Shown piece after piece: positions 1 through 4,797 of a DNA stretch of 7,393 bases. The notes beneath the pieces were generated by a model. The model was not told where the DNA came from. It did not search any database and saw only the letters and a list, made by a program, of their open reading frames with translations. Within the stretch, counting starts at the first letter, position 1; each line of letters begins with the position of its first letter. Origin of the DNA: Neisseria sicca 4320 (GTDB lineage: Bacteria > Pseudomonadota > Gammaproteobacteria > Burkholderiales > Neisseriaceae); the NCBI RefSeq assembly GCF_000193735.1, contig NZ_AEPF01000095.1, positions 1 through 7,393 on the forward strand, in the 5' to 3' direction. The translations under genes were made by a program, and so were the position numbers.

Positions 1-58
1 CTTGTTTTGATTTGCTGCGTCTTGTTTTGATTTGCTGCGTCTTGTTTTGATTTGCTGT
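1..58. repeat. Tandem 20-bp iteron-like direct repeats (2 full copies and a third diverging at its end)
   Basis: The 20-bp unit CTTGTTTTGATTTGCTGCGT occurs at 1-20 and 21-40. A third copy at 41-57 matches the first 17 bases and then diverges. The array starts at the window edge, so more copies may lie upstream. A period near 20 bp followed by AT-rich DNA (about 100-280) resembles an iteron-type plasmid origin. A copy-number-variable tandem repeat is the alternative. No initiator gene lies next to it in this window. Confidence 0.85.
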
Positions 59-83
59 TTATATGGGATATAGGCGTTGCTTT

Positions 84-94
84 GAGGAGGTGAT
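84..94 (+). promoter_or_regulatory. Near-perfect Shine-Dalgarno sequence
   Basis: GAGGAGGTGAT at 84-94 is nearly fully complementary to the 3' end of 16S rRNA and stands 4 nt before the ATG at 99. It is much stronger than the ribosome sites of the other genes in the window. It is the main reason to take the 30-codon ORF at 99-191 seriously. Confidence 0.55.
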
Positions 95-98
95 ACGC

Positions 99-191
99 AT
101 GGACTTGGATATGTGTGAATATACTGAAGTATGGAAATGTATTTATTTGATTATTTTACATACTAATTATATAAATAATGATTATTTATAA
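99..191 (+). CDS. Possible 30-aa small protein or leader peptide
   Basis: An ATG at 99 opens a 30-codon frame ending in TAA at 189-191. The peptide begins MDLDMCEYTEVWKCIY and is rich in Ile, Tyr and Asn, as expected from AT-rich DNA. No family is recognised. The only positive evidence is the exceptionally strong Shine-Dalgarno at 84-94. It lies between the iteron-like repeats and the HTH-like gene at 287. It could be a leader peptide, a small protein, or the remnant of a gene whose 5' end was kept after recombination. Its AT-rich codons alone do not prove selection. Confidence 0.3.
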   Translation: MDLDMCEYTEVWKCIYLIILHTNYINNDYL

Positions 192-247
192 TTTCTTTAG
201 TATTTTTTGGATTAATTATGTTGATTTTTGGAATAAATATGGATATA

Positions 248-273
248 TTGACACTTATATATGAATATAAGTG
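248..273 (+). promoter_or_regulatory. Operator-like inverted repeat overlapping a -35-like TTGACA
   Basis: CACTTATAT at 252-260 and ATATAAGTG at 265-273 form a perfect 9-bp-arm inverted repeat with a 4-bp spacer. It begins inside a consensus -35 hexamer, TTGACA, at 248-253. The repeat ends 13 bp before the ATG at 287. No convincing -10 stands at 17 bp, so the promoter itself is not proven. The placement suggests an autoregulatory or plasmid-type operator for the downstream gene. Confidence 0.5.
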
Positions 274-286
274 AATAGATACGTAT

Positions 287-673
287 ATGAGCGATTTAGA
301 AGACTTCGTGAAGAACAATGCCCCGTCAGGCAAAAAATCCAAACTTGATGCCTTTGCCGGAGAGATTTTCACATTAAAAAACTTGGGTTACTCAGAAAAA
401 GATATTCTGAGATTCCTGCTTGAAAAAAAGGGAATGACAGTAAGCCAGCCAACTCTGAACAGGTTTATCCGTAGCCATACTGGTAAAACTGTCGCATCAC
501 CCGAGATAAATCATCAATCTATTAATGATTCCGTACAAGTCAAAAACAGACAGGCAAGCACCGTTACTCAGACAGTTCCTGACCAAAAACAAACTAATTC
601 TGAAATATCGGAACGTCCAATCATCGGCAAGTTTGACTTGAACCGTGAAATCAATGTTGAAGAACTGATGTAA
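287..673 (+). CDS. Small HTH-like DNA-binding protein, probably plasmid or mobile-element maintenance
   Basis: The gene encodes 128 aa. Residues about 20-63 look like a helical DNA-binding unit: the pattern LKNLGYSEKDILRFLLEKKG followed by TVSQPTLNRFIRSH matches an HTH in which the helix after TVS would be the recognition helix. Residues 65-110 are polar, rich in Gln, Ser and Thr, and probably disordered. The last 15 residues (IGKFDLNREINVEELM) look like a short conserved tail. I recall similar small proteins beside partition or mobilisation genes on plasmids and conjugative islands, but I do not recognise a named family. No clear Shine-Dalgarno precedes the ATG. A 9-bp-arm inverted repeat just upstream suggests autoregulation. 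The gene ends against the vapBC terminator and converges with vapC. Confidence 0.75.
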   Translation: MSDLEDFVKNNAPSGKKSKLDAFAGEIFTLKNLGYSEKDILRFLLEKKGMTVSQPTLNRFIRSHTGKTVASPEINHQSINDSVQVKNRQASTVTQTVPDQKQTNSEISERPIIGKFDLNREINVEELM

Positions 674-701
674 AAAAGCCGTCTGATTCACTCAGACGGC
701 T
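672..701 (-). terminator. DUS-derived intrinsic terminator of the vapBC operon
   Basis: AGCCGTCTGA (677-686) and TCAGACGGCT (692-701) form a perfect 10-bp stem with a 5-nt loop. Read on the minus strand the stem runs directly into six T residues (complement of 672-677), so it terminates transcription from vapC. It also closes off the convergent gene at 287-673, although no T-run follows on the plus strand. The stem holds nine bases of the canonical DUS core but lacks the final AA, so it is probably a weak uptake signal. Confidence 0.85.
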
Positions 702-718
702 GTACCAACAATAACGAA

Positions 719-1123
719 TTATTTAATCTGCTCGACTACCAAGCCCTTACTTTCAAGCAAAACTGCTGCCTTACGGTCAAAAGTAACGAAACACGACGCT
801 CCCATCATGCGTCCCAAAAACTCGTTGACTCCGTCGGCAAAATCGCCATTGTCTTCCATAATTGCAAAACCCGCTCCCAGCTCGTCCTCCTGAATAACCA
901 AATTGGGGATAGATTCGGAGAAACTGCGAAGTTGTTGCAAAACAAGGTTTTTTTCCATTTTATAACTACGGGTCAAAACCCATACGCATTCTAAAAATAC
1001 CGTGGTTGGCACAATCACACTATAAGCATTTTCCAGTAATTCCAATGCCTTATCTCTTTGTACCAAATCGTCATCAACGAACAACCGTACCAAAACATTG
1101 GTATCAATAGCAATCTGCCTCAT
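719..1123 (-). CDS. vapC: VapC-family PIN-domain toxin ribonuclease
   Basis: This 134-aa protein spans a whole PIN domain. VapC toxins are Mg-dependent endoribonucleases that cut specific RNAs such as initiator tRNA or rRNA, and are held inactive by VapB. The acidic metal-binding residues are visible: D7 in the N-terminal IDTNVLVR motif, E45 in FLECVW, D97 in GDFADG and D116 in VTFDRK. The family and its typical length (about 130 aa) are therefore clear and the active site looks intact. The start codon overlaps the vapB stop by 4 nt (ATGA, 1120-1123), giving translational coupling with the antitoxin made first. A terminator lies just past the stop. On a mobile element the likely role is post-segregational stabilisation; the RNA target cannot be read from the sequence. 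Confidence 0.93.
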   Translation of the reverse strand: MRQIAIDTNVLVRLFVDDDLVQRDKALELLENAYSVIVPTTVFLECVWVLTRSYKMEKNLVLQQLRSFSESIPNLVIQEDELGAGFAIMEDNGDFADGVNEFLGRMMGASCFVTFDRKAAVLLESKGLVVEQIK

Positions 1124-1407
1124 TTGAGTTTCAATCCTTCAGAACCTGCCGCTGCCCCAGCATCGGCAATAGCTTCGTTCAGCTCGTCAATGGAGAGATG
1201 GACATCATGCGGATTGCCCAAACAACCGGCGAAATCCCTAAATGATTTGTCAGAAACAGGTTTCTTCTTTTCTGCCCGTATCCGCAGCTCGCCGTTAGGC
1301 AGTTTGCTGACATGGATTCTGTCTCCGGCAGTAATGCCCAAATGCAGCAAAAACTCTTTTTTCAACGTAACCTGATTTTTAGCGGTTAATCTCAAAGCCG
1401 TTCCCAT
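1120..1407 (-). CDS. vapB: VapB-family antitoxin (AbrB/MazE-type swapped-hairpin DNA-binding protein)
   Basis: The gene encodes 95 aa. Residues 3-44 carry the AbrB/SpoVT-like pattern (LRLTAKNQVTLKKEF, then an LGITAGDRIHV strand and an LRIR strand), the usual dimeric swapped-hairpin DNA-binding domain of such antitoxins. Residues about 53-83 (DKSFRDFAGCLG, then LSIDELNEAIADA) are the expected toxin-wrapping helices. The start is supported by GGAG (complement of 1415-1418), 7 nt before the ATG. It is the first gene of the vapBC operon, and its own promoter contains a long perfect inverted repeat, so autorepression by VapB or VapBC is very likely. The Ala-rich tail is plausibly flexible and open to proteases. 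Confidence 0.92.
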   Translation of the reverse strand: MGTALRLTAKNQVTLKKEFLLHLGITAGDRIHVSKLPNGELRIRAEKKKPVSDKSFRDFAGCLGNPHDVHLSIDELNEAIADAGAAAGSEGLKLK

Positions 1408-1423
1408 GATTAATCTCCATCAA

Positions 1424-1465
1424 ACAAAGTAAGGTGACTTTACCTTACTTTGTATCTCGTCTCAA
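1424..1465 (-). promoter_or_regulatory. vapBC promoter with autoregulatory operator
   Basis: On the minus strand TTGAGA (complement of 1460-1465) and TAAAGT (complement of 1437-1442) are separated by exactly 17 bp and make a fair sigma-70 promoter. A perfect inverted repeat with 12-bp arms, ACAAAGTAAGGT at 1424-1435 and ACCTTACTTTGT at 1442-1453, has a 6-bp spacer and covers the -10 region. This is the typical layout of a VapBC operator, where toxin-antitoxin binding shuts off the promoter. Confidence 0.85.
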
Positions 1466-1470
1466 CCCAT

Positions 1471-1479
1471 TTATCCACA
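1471..1479 (+). promoter_or_regulatory. Consensus DnaA box
   Basis: TTATCCACA matches the high-affinity DnaA-binding consensus exactly. It lies upstream of the vapBC promoter, about 435 bp beyond the end of the replication gene. One box alone may be chance; no second perfect box was seen nearby. Confidence 0.4.
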
Positions 1480-1829
1480 AAACCTGTACATATCCCTCCC
1501 TCAAAAACACCCAATATCCTATCAAACGCCAATATCCATCTACATAGATCATAAATTGCACAAAAAACAATCAGGCGGCCGCCTGTAATATTTTTTGATA
1601 GTGGTCTGTGATCGTGGTCTTTGTATAAAGGTCGTCTTATGGGGACAAAGTTCTCTGTCCTCAAAAGCCAATGTTCTTTGTTCAATATGTACAAACACAG
1701 TATTTTCAATTACTTATTTCAAACAAAAAAGCTGATTTTTATCATCTGATTTGGGTAATAATAGGAAGATGGGATGGAAAAACAGGTGGACATATCCCAA
1801 TCTGCGCCGAAAAACAGGCAAAACAGCCT

Positions 1830-1841
1830 TTCAGACGACCT
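1830..1841 (-). other. DNA uptake sequence, mucosa dialect (AG-mucDUS)
   Basis: TTCAGACGACCT is the reverse complement of AGGTCGTCTGAA, the 12-mer DUS dialect of the Neisseria mucosa/sicca group. This single copy lies just past the terminator of the replication operon. Uptake sequences promote binding and import of related DNA during natural transformation. Confidence 0.85.
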
Positions 1842-1860
1842 TTCCGGCTTCAAAGGGCGC

Positions 1861-1881
1861 AAAAAAAGCTGCCGGCGCAGC
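1861..1881 (-). terminator. Intrinsic terminator of the cro-like/replication operon
   Basis: On the minus strand a stem GCTGC, loop GCCG, stem GCAGC (complement of 1868-1881) is followed by seven T residues (complement of 1861-1867). It lies 32 nt past the stop codon of the replication gene at 1914. The stem is short but GC-only apart from one pair, and the T-run is good. Confidence 0.75.
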
Positions 1882-1913
1882 ATTTGGGCGTGGCGGTGCC
1901 AACAGCCTGATGA

Positions 1914-2681
1914 TTACTGTTTTTTCCTAAAGAGGTTTTTGAGATTTTGGCGATCGGGATTGTCAGGATTCCGCTGTCCGCCTGTATCGGGCGGCGGGTC
2001 GGCGGATTGTTTGATTTGCGCCTCGTATTCCGCCTTAGCTTTGCGCGTGGCCGCTTCAGACGTCGGCGGCGCAGGGATGTTGGGGGAACGGTCGGAGGCA
2101 TAGAAGCCTGCCCAGCCGTTCAGAATCGATTTCTGCATCACGGCATTGAGGTCGTAGTTTTTGTTTTTGAGGTCTTTAAGCTGGTTGAGCAGGATTTTTT
2201 TCTGCTTGATATTGAGGGGCTTGCCTTTTTCGGCACGCATCTTCAAAAAGTCATTCCAAAGTGTGAGGTTGACCCACTTCTCAAGGCGGAAATTGTCGAT
2301 GTCGAGATGGTAGCGGCTGTCAAACTGCGGTAATGGCTCACCTTTAACTAGATAGCAAAGCTCCAATAACCGCTCTTTGTTGAGCTGCCAGTGCATTCTG
2401 CCGTGTACGCCTGCGCGTCGGCATTGGATCACGCCTTTGCCCGATAAAAATTTCCGCGCTTTTTCGTAGCCGCGACGGGTTAAGCCCAACTCTGCGAACA
2501 ACTGGGCGGCCGTCTTGTATATCCAGCCATGACGTTTCGGCTCTTTATCAACCACATCGCTCCACCAAAACAGCCCCGACAATAACGTCGCCGCCTGAAT
2601 ATTGGAACCGCACAAAAGCCCGAACTCGCGGTAAACCACGAAGTCCGTTGTGATGTGATGACGGATGTCGGCGGTGAGCAT
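1914..2681 (-). CDS. Phage-type replication initiator (O/DnaD-like)
   Basis: The gene encodes 255 aa. Residues about 25-105 form a winged-helix domain (FWWSDVV, WIYKTAAQLFAELGLTRRGYE, KFLSGKGVIQCRR, HWQLNKERLL) of the kind that binds origin DNA in phage and plasmid initiators. Residues about 137-195 match the helical C-terminal domain common in O- and DnaD-like proteins, with a W-F-R core (LWNDFLKMR), a Gln/Lys/Leu helix and the ending SILNGWAGFY; this part typically recruits the replicative helicase or its loader. The tail (196-255) is Pro-, Asp- and Arg-rich and probably unstructured. The gene starts 2 nt after the Cro-like stop and has no obvious Shine-Dalgarno, so translation is probably coupled. 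Place and order (cI, then divergent cro and replication gene) copy the lambdoid early region. Initiator function is inferred from the domains, not from a recognised named homologue. Confidence 0.82.
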   Translation of the reverse strand: MLTADIRHHITTDFVVYREFGLLCGSNIQAATLLSGLFWWSDVVDKEPKRHGWIYKTAAQLFAELGLTRRGYEKARKFLSGKGVIQCRRAGVHGRMHWQLNKERLLELCYLVKGEPLPQFDSRYHLDIDNFRLEKWVNLTLWNDFLKMRAEKGKPLNIKQKKILLNQLKDLKNKNYDLNAVMQKSILNGWAGFYASDRSPNIPAPPTSEAATRKAKAEYEAQIKQSADPPPDTGGQRNPDNPDRQNLKNLFRKKQ

Positions 2682-2683
2682 GG

Positions 2684-2899
2684 TTATTTGGTTTCAAATC
2701 GCTCCGGATAAAAAAGATGAACCTCTGTAAGTCCATCCTCTCTGAATAACTCAACCAGCTTCGCTGCTAAATCTCTATTCGGAATTTGTTTCGCTCTTTC
2801 AATTCTGGAAATATTCCCACTATCGCTGCCAACCAATTCCGCAACTTGTTCTAACGTCAATTTTCGCCCTAGGCGAGCTACTTTTAAAGGTGAGGTCAT
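2684..2899 (-). CDS. Cro-like XRE-family regulator
   Basis: This 71-aa protein is almost wholly one XRE helix-turn-helix: LTLEQVAELVG, turn SDSG, recognition helix NISRIERAKQIP. It lacks any C-terminal effector domain, as in Cro. The recognition segment SDSGNISRIERA is nearly identical to SDTGNLSRIERG of the CI-like protein encoded divergently, so both should bind the same operators. The ATG at 2899 is preceded by AGGA at 9 nt. It is the first gene of the minus-strand operon with the replication gene. It most likely represses cI and tunes its own promoter. Confidence 0.88.
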   Translation of the reverse strand: MTSPLKVARLGRKLTLEQVAELVGSDSGNISRIERAKQIPNRDLAAKLVELFREDGLTEVHLFYPERFETK

Positions 2900-2927
2900 A
2901 ATCTGATTCCTACTAAAAACTTATTTA

Positions 2928-2956
2928 ATTATGCGTTAAACGCAGAAGAATAACAA
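2928..2956 (-). promoter_or_regulatory. Promoter of the cro-like/replication operon (PR-like)
   Basis: On the minus strand TTGTTA (complement of 2951-2956) and CATAAT (complement of 2928-2933) are exactly 17 bp apart. The spacer holds the 13-bp palindrome TGCGTTAAACGCA (2932-2944) and a GCAGAA half-site (2942-2947), so a bound repressor would block polymerase. This is the expected early lytic promoter. Confidence 0.78.
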
Positions 2957-2997
2957 GAATATTCTGCTTATACAGCTTTGATGTATTTCACGCAGAA
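2932..2997. promoter_or_regulatory. cI/cro operator region
   Basis: The divergent intergenic region holds the perfect palindrome TGCGTTAAACGCA (2932-2944), half-sites GCAGAA (2942-2947 and 2992-2997) and TTCTGC (2962-2967), and the palindrome AGAATATTCT (2956-2965). The 8-mer ACGCAGAA occurs at 2940-2947 and 2990-2997. The same 8-mer occurs twice in the promoter at 4360-4415, which suggests a shared regulator. A promoter for the plus-strand cI gene could not be pinned down. Confidence 0.72.
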
Positions 2998-3012
2998 TTA
3001 GAGAATGCAGGA

Positions 3013-3645
3013 ATGGATATTGGACAAAACATTCGCGCTAGGCGAAAAGAATTAAAGATGACTCTAGAGCAATTGGCTCTTGAAATCGGATCAGATACAG
3101 GAAACCTCTCACGGATAGAAAGAGGACAACAATCTTTGACAACTGAAAAGATAAGTGTAATTGCCAAAGCCTTAAACTGCTCCCCAGTTGACTTAATGTC
3201 ATCTCATATTGCGAAGGATATTTCTCTACCACTAGGCTATCATAGGATACCCCTGCTAAATAATCGGCAAATATTAGACTGGGATAAAATTCAAAGTCAT
3301 GTTGAATTTTTAGAAATCGAAGAATGGTTAATTACAGAAGAAACCATTTCTGTACAATCTTTTTCATTTGAAATAACCGATTTAAGTATGAGTCCCGATT
3401 TTCAAGTGGGAGATAAAATTATCTTAGACCCTACTCTACAAGCTGAAGCAGGCGATTTTGTTTTGGCAACAAGTAATGGTCAGGATATTTTTTTCAGAAA
3501 ATATCGCGCGCGTGGCATTATTGATGGGAAAAAGATTTTTGAGCTATATCCATTAAATGAAGATTTTGAAATTTTCCATTCAGCACACTCTGACTTGAAA
3601 ACGCTGGGGGTTATGGTCGAGCATCGAAAGTATAGAAGAAAGTAA
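3013..3645 (+). CDS. CI-like phage repressor with S24/LexA-type domain, probably not self-cleaving
   Basis: The gene encodes 210 aa. Residues 3-62 are an XRE helix-turn-helix (MTLEQLALEIGSDTGNLSRIERG). Residues about 78-203 are a LexA/S24-like domain: HRIPLL, then EITDLSMSPDFQVGDKIILD with the nucleophile position S125, then GDFVLAT, FFRKYRARG and FELYPLNEDFEIF. Where self-cleaving relatives have Ala-Gly after the IPLL-type strand, this protein has I87-L88. Where they have the catalytic Lys (as in lambda K192, TFKKL), it has R162 (FFRKY), with K163 next to it. It is therefore probably a dimerising repressor without efficient RecA-stimulated cleavage. The AGGA before the ATG abuts it, so initiation may be weak or nearly leaderless; the next in-frame ATG (codon 16) would cut into the HTH. 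The gene is divergent from cro and should maintain the lysogenic or quiescent state. Confidence 0.9.
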   Translation: MDIGQNIRARRKELKMTLEQLALEIGSDTGNLSRIERGQQSLTTEKISVIAKALNCSPVDLMSSHIAKDISLPLGYHRIPLLNNRQILDWDKIQSHVEFLEIEEWLITEETISVQSFSFEITDLSMSPDFQVGDKIILDPTLQAEAGDFVLATSNGQDIFFRKYRARGIIDGKKIFELYPLNEDFEIFHSAHSDLKTLGVMVEHRKYRRK

Positions 3646-3689
3646 TTACTCTCATCTCTAACCTGAATTATGACTTTCAAGGAGTTTAT

Positions 3690-4283
3690 GTGAAATCCGA
3701 AGTTGTTTTTGAAAATAGGTTTTTCAAACTACTCTGCTATTCAGGAATAGTGGCAGATATAAATTGTAGAAGCAGCACAAGTGTTTCAGGTGGTGGTTTC
3801 GATTATGTTTCTATCCAGAGCCAAACACACGAAACACTTGAATTTTTTCTAGTTGATGATGAAGGAGGAGAAGGCAGCTTTAAATTCCATGACTGGGATT
3901 TTTCCGCAAGAACCGGACATCGGGTACAAGTGTACGGTTTATTTGATAAACGAAAAAATAGTGGCGAATACGTCATGCTTCATAACAGCAATTTGGGAGA
4001 AGCCACTCCAAAATATTCGCATATTAAATCGGTTCTAAGAAACAAATTCATGCTTCCATTGGCACTATCCATCCTGTTTATACTTTTCGGGCTTCCAATA
4101 GTGATGAAGTATATCGTCATGCCAACCATAGGATTGCTTCCTTTTGTAGAACTCTTTCTACAAAAAATCTTCACACCGCTTGTCGTTATTCTCCTAATTT
4201 CGGTTTGCGTCATCTATAAAATAACTTCTTACAATACCTTCAACTCAATCAAGAAAGCATTATTAGCTGACATCCACGGATAA
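3690..4283 (+). CDS. Two-pass inner-membrane protein with N-terminal cytoplasmic-type beta domain, unknown function
   Basis: The gene encodes 197 aa. The GTG start at 3690 is chosen because AGGAG (3680-3684) is 5 nt away; the ATG at 3688 is followed at once by TGA. Residues 1-110 are soluble and strand-rich (SGGGFDYVSIQSQTHETLEF, then FFLVDDEGGEGSFKF, HDWDFSARTGHRVQVYGLFD). Residues about 119-143 and 160-179 are hydrophobic membrane segments, with a third weaker stretch near 147-157. I recall proteins with this Gly-rich-loop/FFLVD/WDF layout in gammaproteobacteria but no assigned function. It lies 44 nt after the repressor gene in the same orientation, so it is probably expressed with it from the quiescent element. 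That placement would fit a superinfection-exclusion or defence protein, as inference only. A DUS-pair terminator follows. Confidence 0.78.
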   Translation: MKSEVVFENRFFKLLCYSGIVADINCRSSTSVSGGGFDYVSIQSQTHETLEFFLVDDEGGEGSFKFHDWDFSARTGHRVQVYGLFDKRKNSGEYVMLHNSNLGEATPKYSHIKSVLRNKFMLPLALSILFILFGLPIVMKYIVMPTIGLLPFVELFLQKIFTPLVVILLISVCVIYKITSYNTFNSIKKALLADIHG

Positions 4284-4300
4284 TTTCCAACCGTCCCAAT

Positions 4301-4334
4301 AAAAAGGTCGTCTGAAAATTCAGACGACCTTTTT
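4301..4334. terminator. Bidirectional terminator made of inverted DUS pair
   Basis: AGGTCGTCTGAA (4305-4316) and TTCAGACGACCT (4319-4330) form an inverted pair of perfect mucosa-type DUS with only AA between them. Flanking A5 and T5 runs extend the stem to 16 bp and give T-tails on both strands. It ends the cI/membrane-protein transcript and insulates the promoter at 4360. Confidence 0.92.
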
Positions 4335-4359
4335 ATTTTCAAAAAAGTCAAATTTGCAC

Positions 4360-4415
4360 TTGACGCAGAAAATAATCTGCTTATAATGCAAATATATTCT
4401 GCAAATAACGCAGAA
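4360..4415 (+). promoter_or_regulatory. Strong repressor-controlled promoter with cI/cro-type operators
   Basis: TTGACG (4360-4365) and TATAAT (4382-4387) with a 16-bp spacer make a strong sigma-70 promoter with a start near 4394. Between the hexamers lies GCAGA (4365-4369) with TCTGC (4376-4380). Over the start point lies TTCTGC (4397-4402) with GCAGAA (4410-4415), a perfect 6-bp-arm repeat. Both sites contain ACGCAGAA (4363-4370 and 4408-4415), the 8-mer of the cI/cro operator. Control by the CI-like and Cro-like proteins is a strong inference. Confidence 0.82.
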
Positions 4416-4416
4416 A

Positions 4417-4427
4417 GCTCTTTAACA
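4417..4427 (+). promoter_or_regulatory. boxA-like antitermination element
   Basis: GCTCTTTAACA matches 11 of 12 bases of the rRNA/lambdoid boxA consensus TGCTCTTTAACA, which binds NusB/NusE and modifies RNA polymerase. It begins about 23 nt after the predicted start of transcription. A boxB-like hairpin was not clearly identified, so an N-type system is not proven. Confidence 0.6.
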
Positions 4428-4756
4428 GTTTGGAACGTAAGCAACCGGCCTTCGTAGTTATTTCGGTCTTCCCAACTGGAATAACAGGCGTAGAAAAGGC
4501 GATAGAGTCTTTGGGTAAATCGGATAAACGGTTGCGGGCAGCATTCAACCTGCCCAAAAAAAAATGCCGCGCATCCGGGTAGCCTGATGAGAGGGTCCGG
4601 TAACAGGCGGCAAGTTGGACGTATTTTTTAATCGGGACGTACTCCCGATGCAGCAGCGATAATCTGCGGACAAGCTGCAAAATACATTTTGGTTTTTCTT
4701 TTCCCCGCCGTGAGCGGGTATTTATCGGATAAACCCGATAGGGTGTATGCCCAATG

Positions 4757-4766
4757 TTCAGACGGC
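4757..4766 (-). other. Canonical-core DUS (10-mer) within a hairpin
   Basis: TTCAGACGGC is the reverse complement of the canonical GCCGTCTGAA core, unlike the mucosa-type copies elsewhere in the window. It overlaps the stem AGACGG/CCGTCT at about 4760-4777, which is followed by TTTAAA. It could add a weak terminator inside the RNA region. Confidence 0.6.
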
Positions 4767-4797
4767 TCTACCCGTCTTTAAACATGTATCCAAATCC

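Larger units (their letters stand above)
1454..1860. other. Gene-free region with a DnaA box and a 14-bp palindrome
   Basis: No convincing gene is present; the open frames lack family signatures and ribosome sites. The stretch holds a consensus DnaA box TTATCCACA (1471-1479), the perfect palindrome CAGGCGGCCGCCTG (1572-1585), two copies of GTGGTCT (1601-1607 and 1613-1619, spaced 12 bp) and a perfect mucosa-type DUS (TTCAGACGACCT, 1830-1841). A partial DUS-like AGGTCGTCT lies at 1629-1637. The combination would suit a replication-control region downstream of the replication gene, but this is not shown. Confidence 0.5.

Noticed and set aside
1440..1709. Minus-strand 89-aa ORF in the gene-free region
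   Set aside because: It ends within the vapBC promoter/operator, lacks a ribosome site and a recognisable domain.
1774..2333. Plus-strand ORFs opposite the replication gene (109 and 128 aa)
   Set aside because: They are Arg/Gly/Cys-rich antisense frames of the GC-rich replication gene, with no ribosome site.
4536..4564. GGGCAG/CTGCCC hairpin followed by nine A residues as a terminator
   Set aside because: On the plus strand the tail is A rather than T, and on the minus strand the T-run precedes the stem, so neither direction gives an intrinsic terminator.
4381..4680. Minus-strand 99-aa ORF across the structured RNA region
   Set aside because: It runs antisense to the promoter, boxA and hairpins, has no recognisable domain, and its open frame is explained by GC-rich stems.
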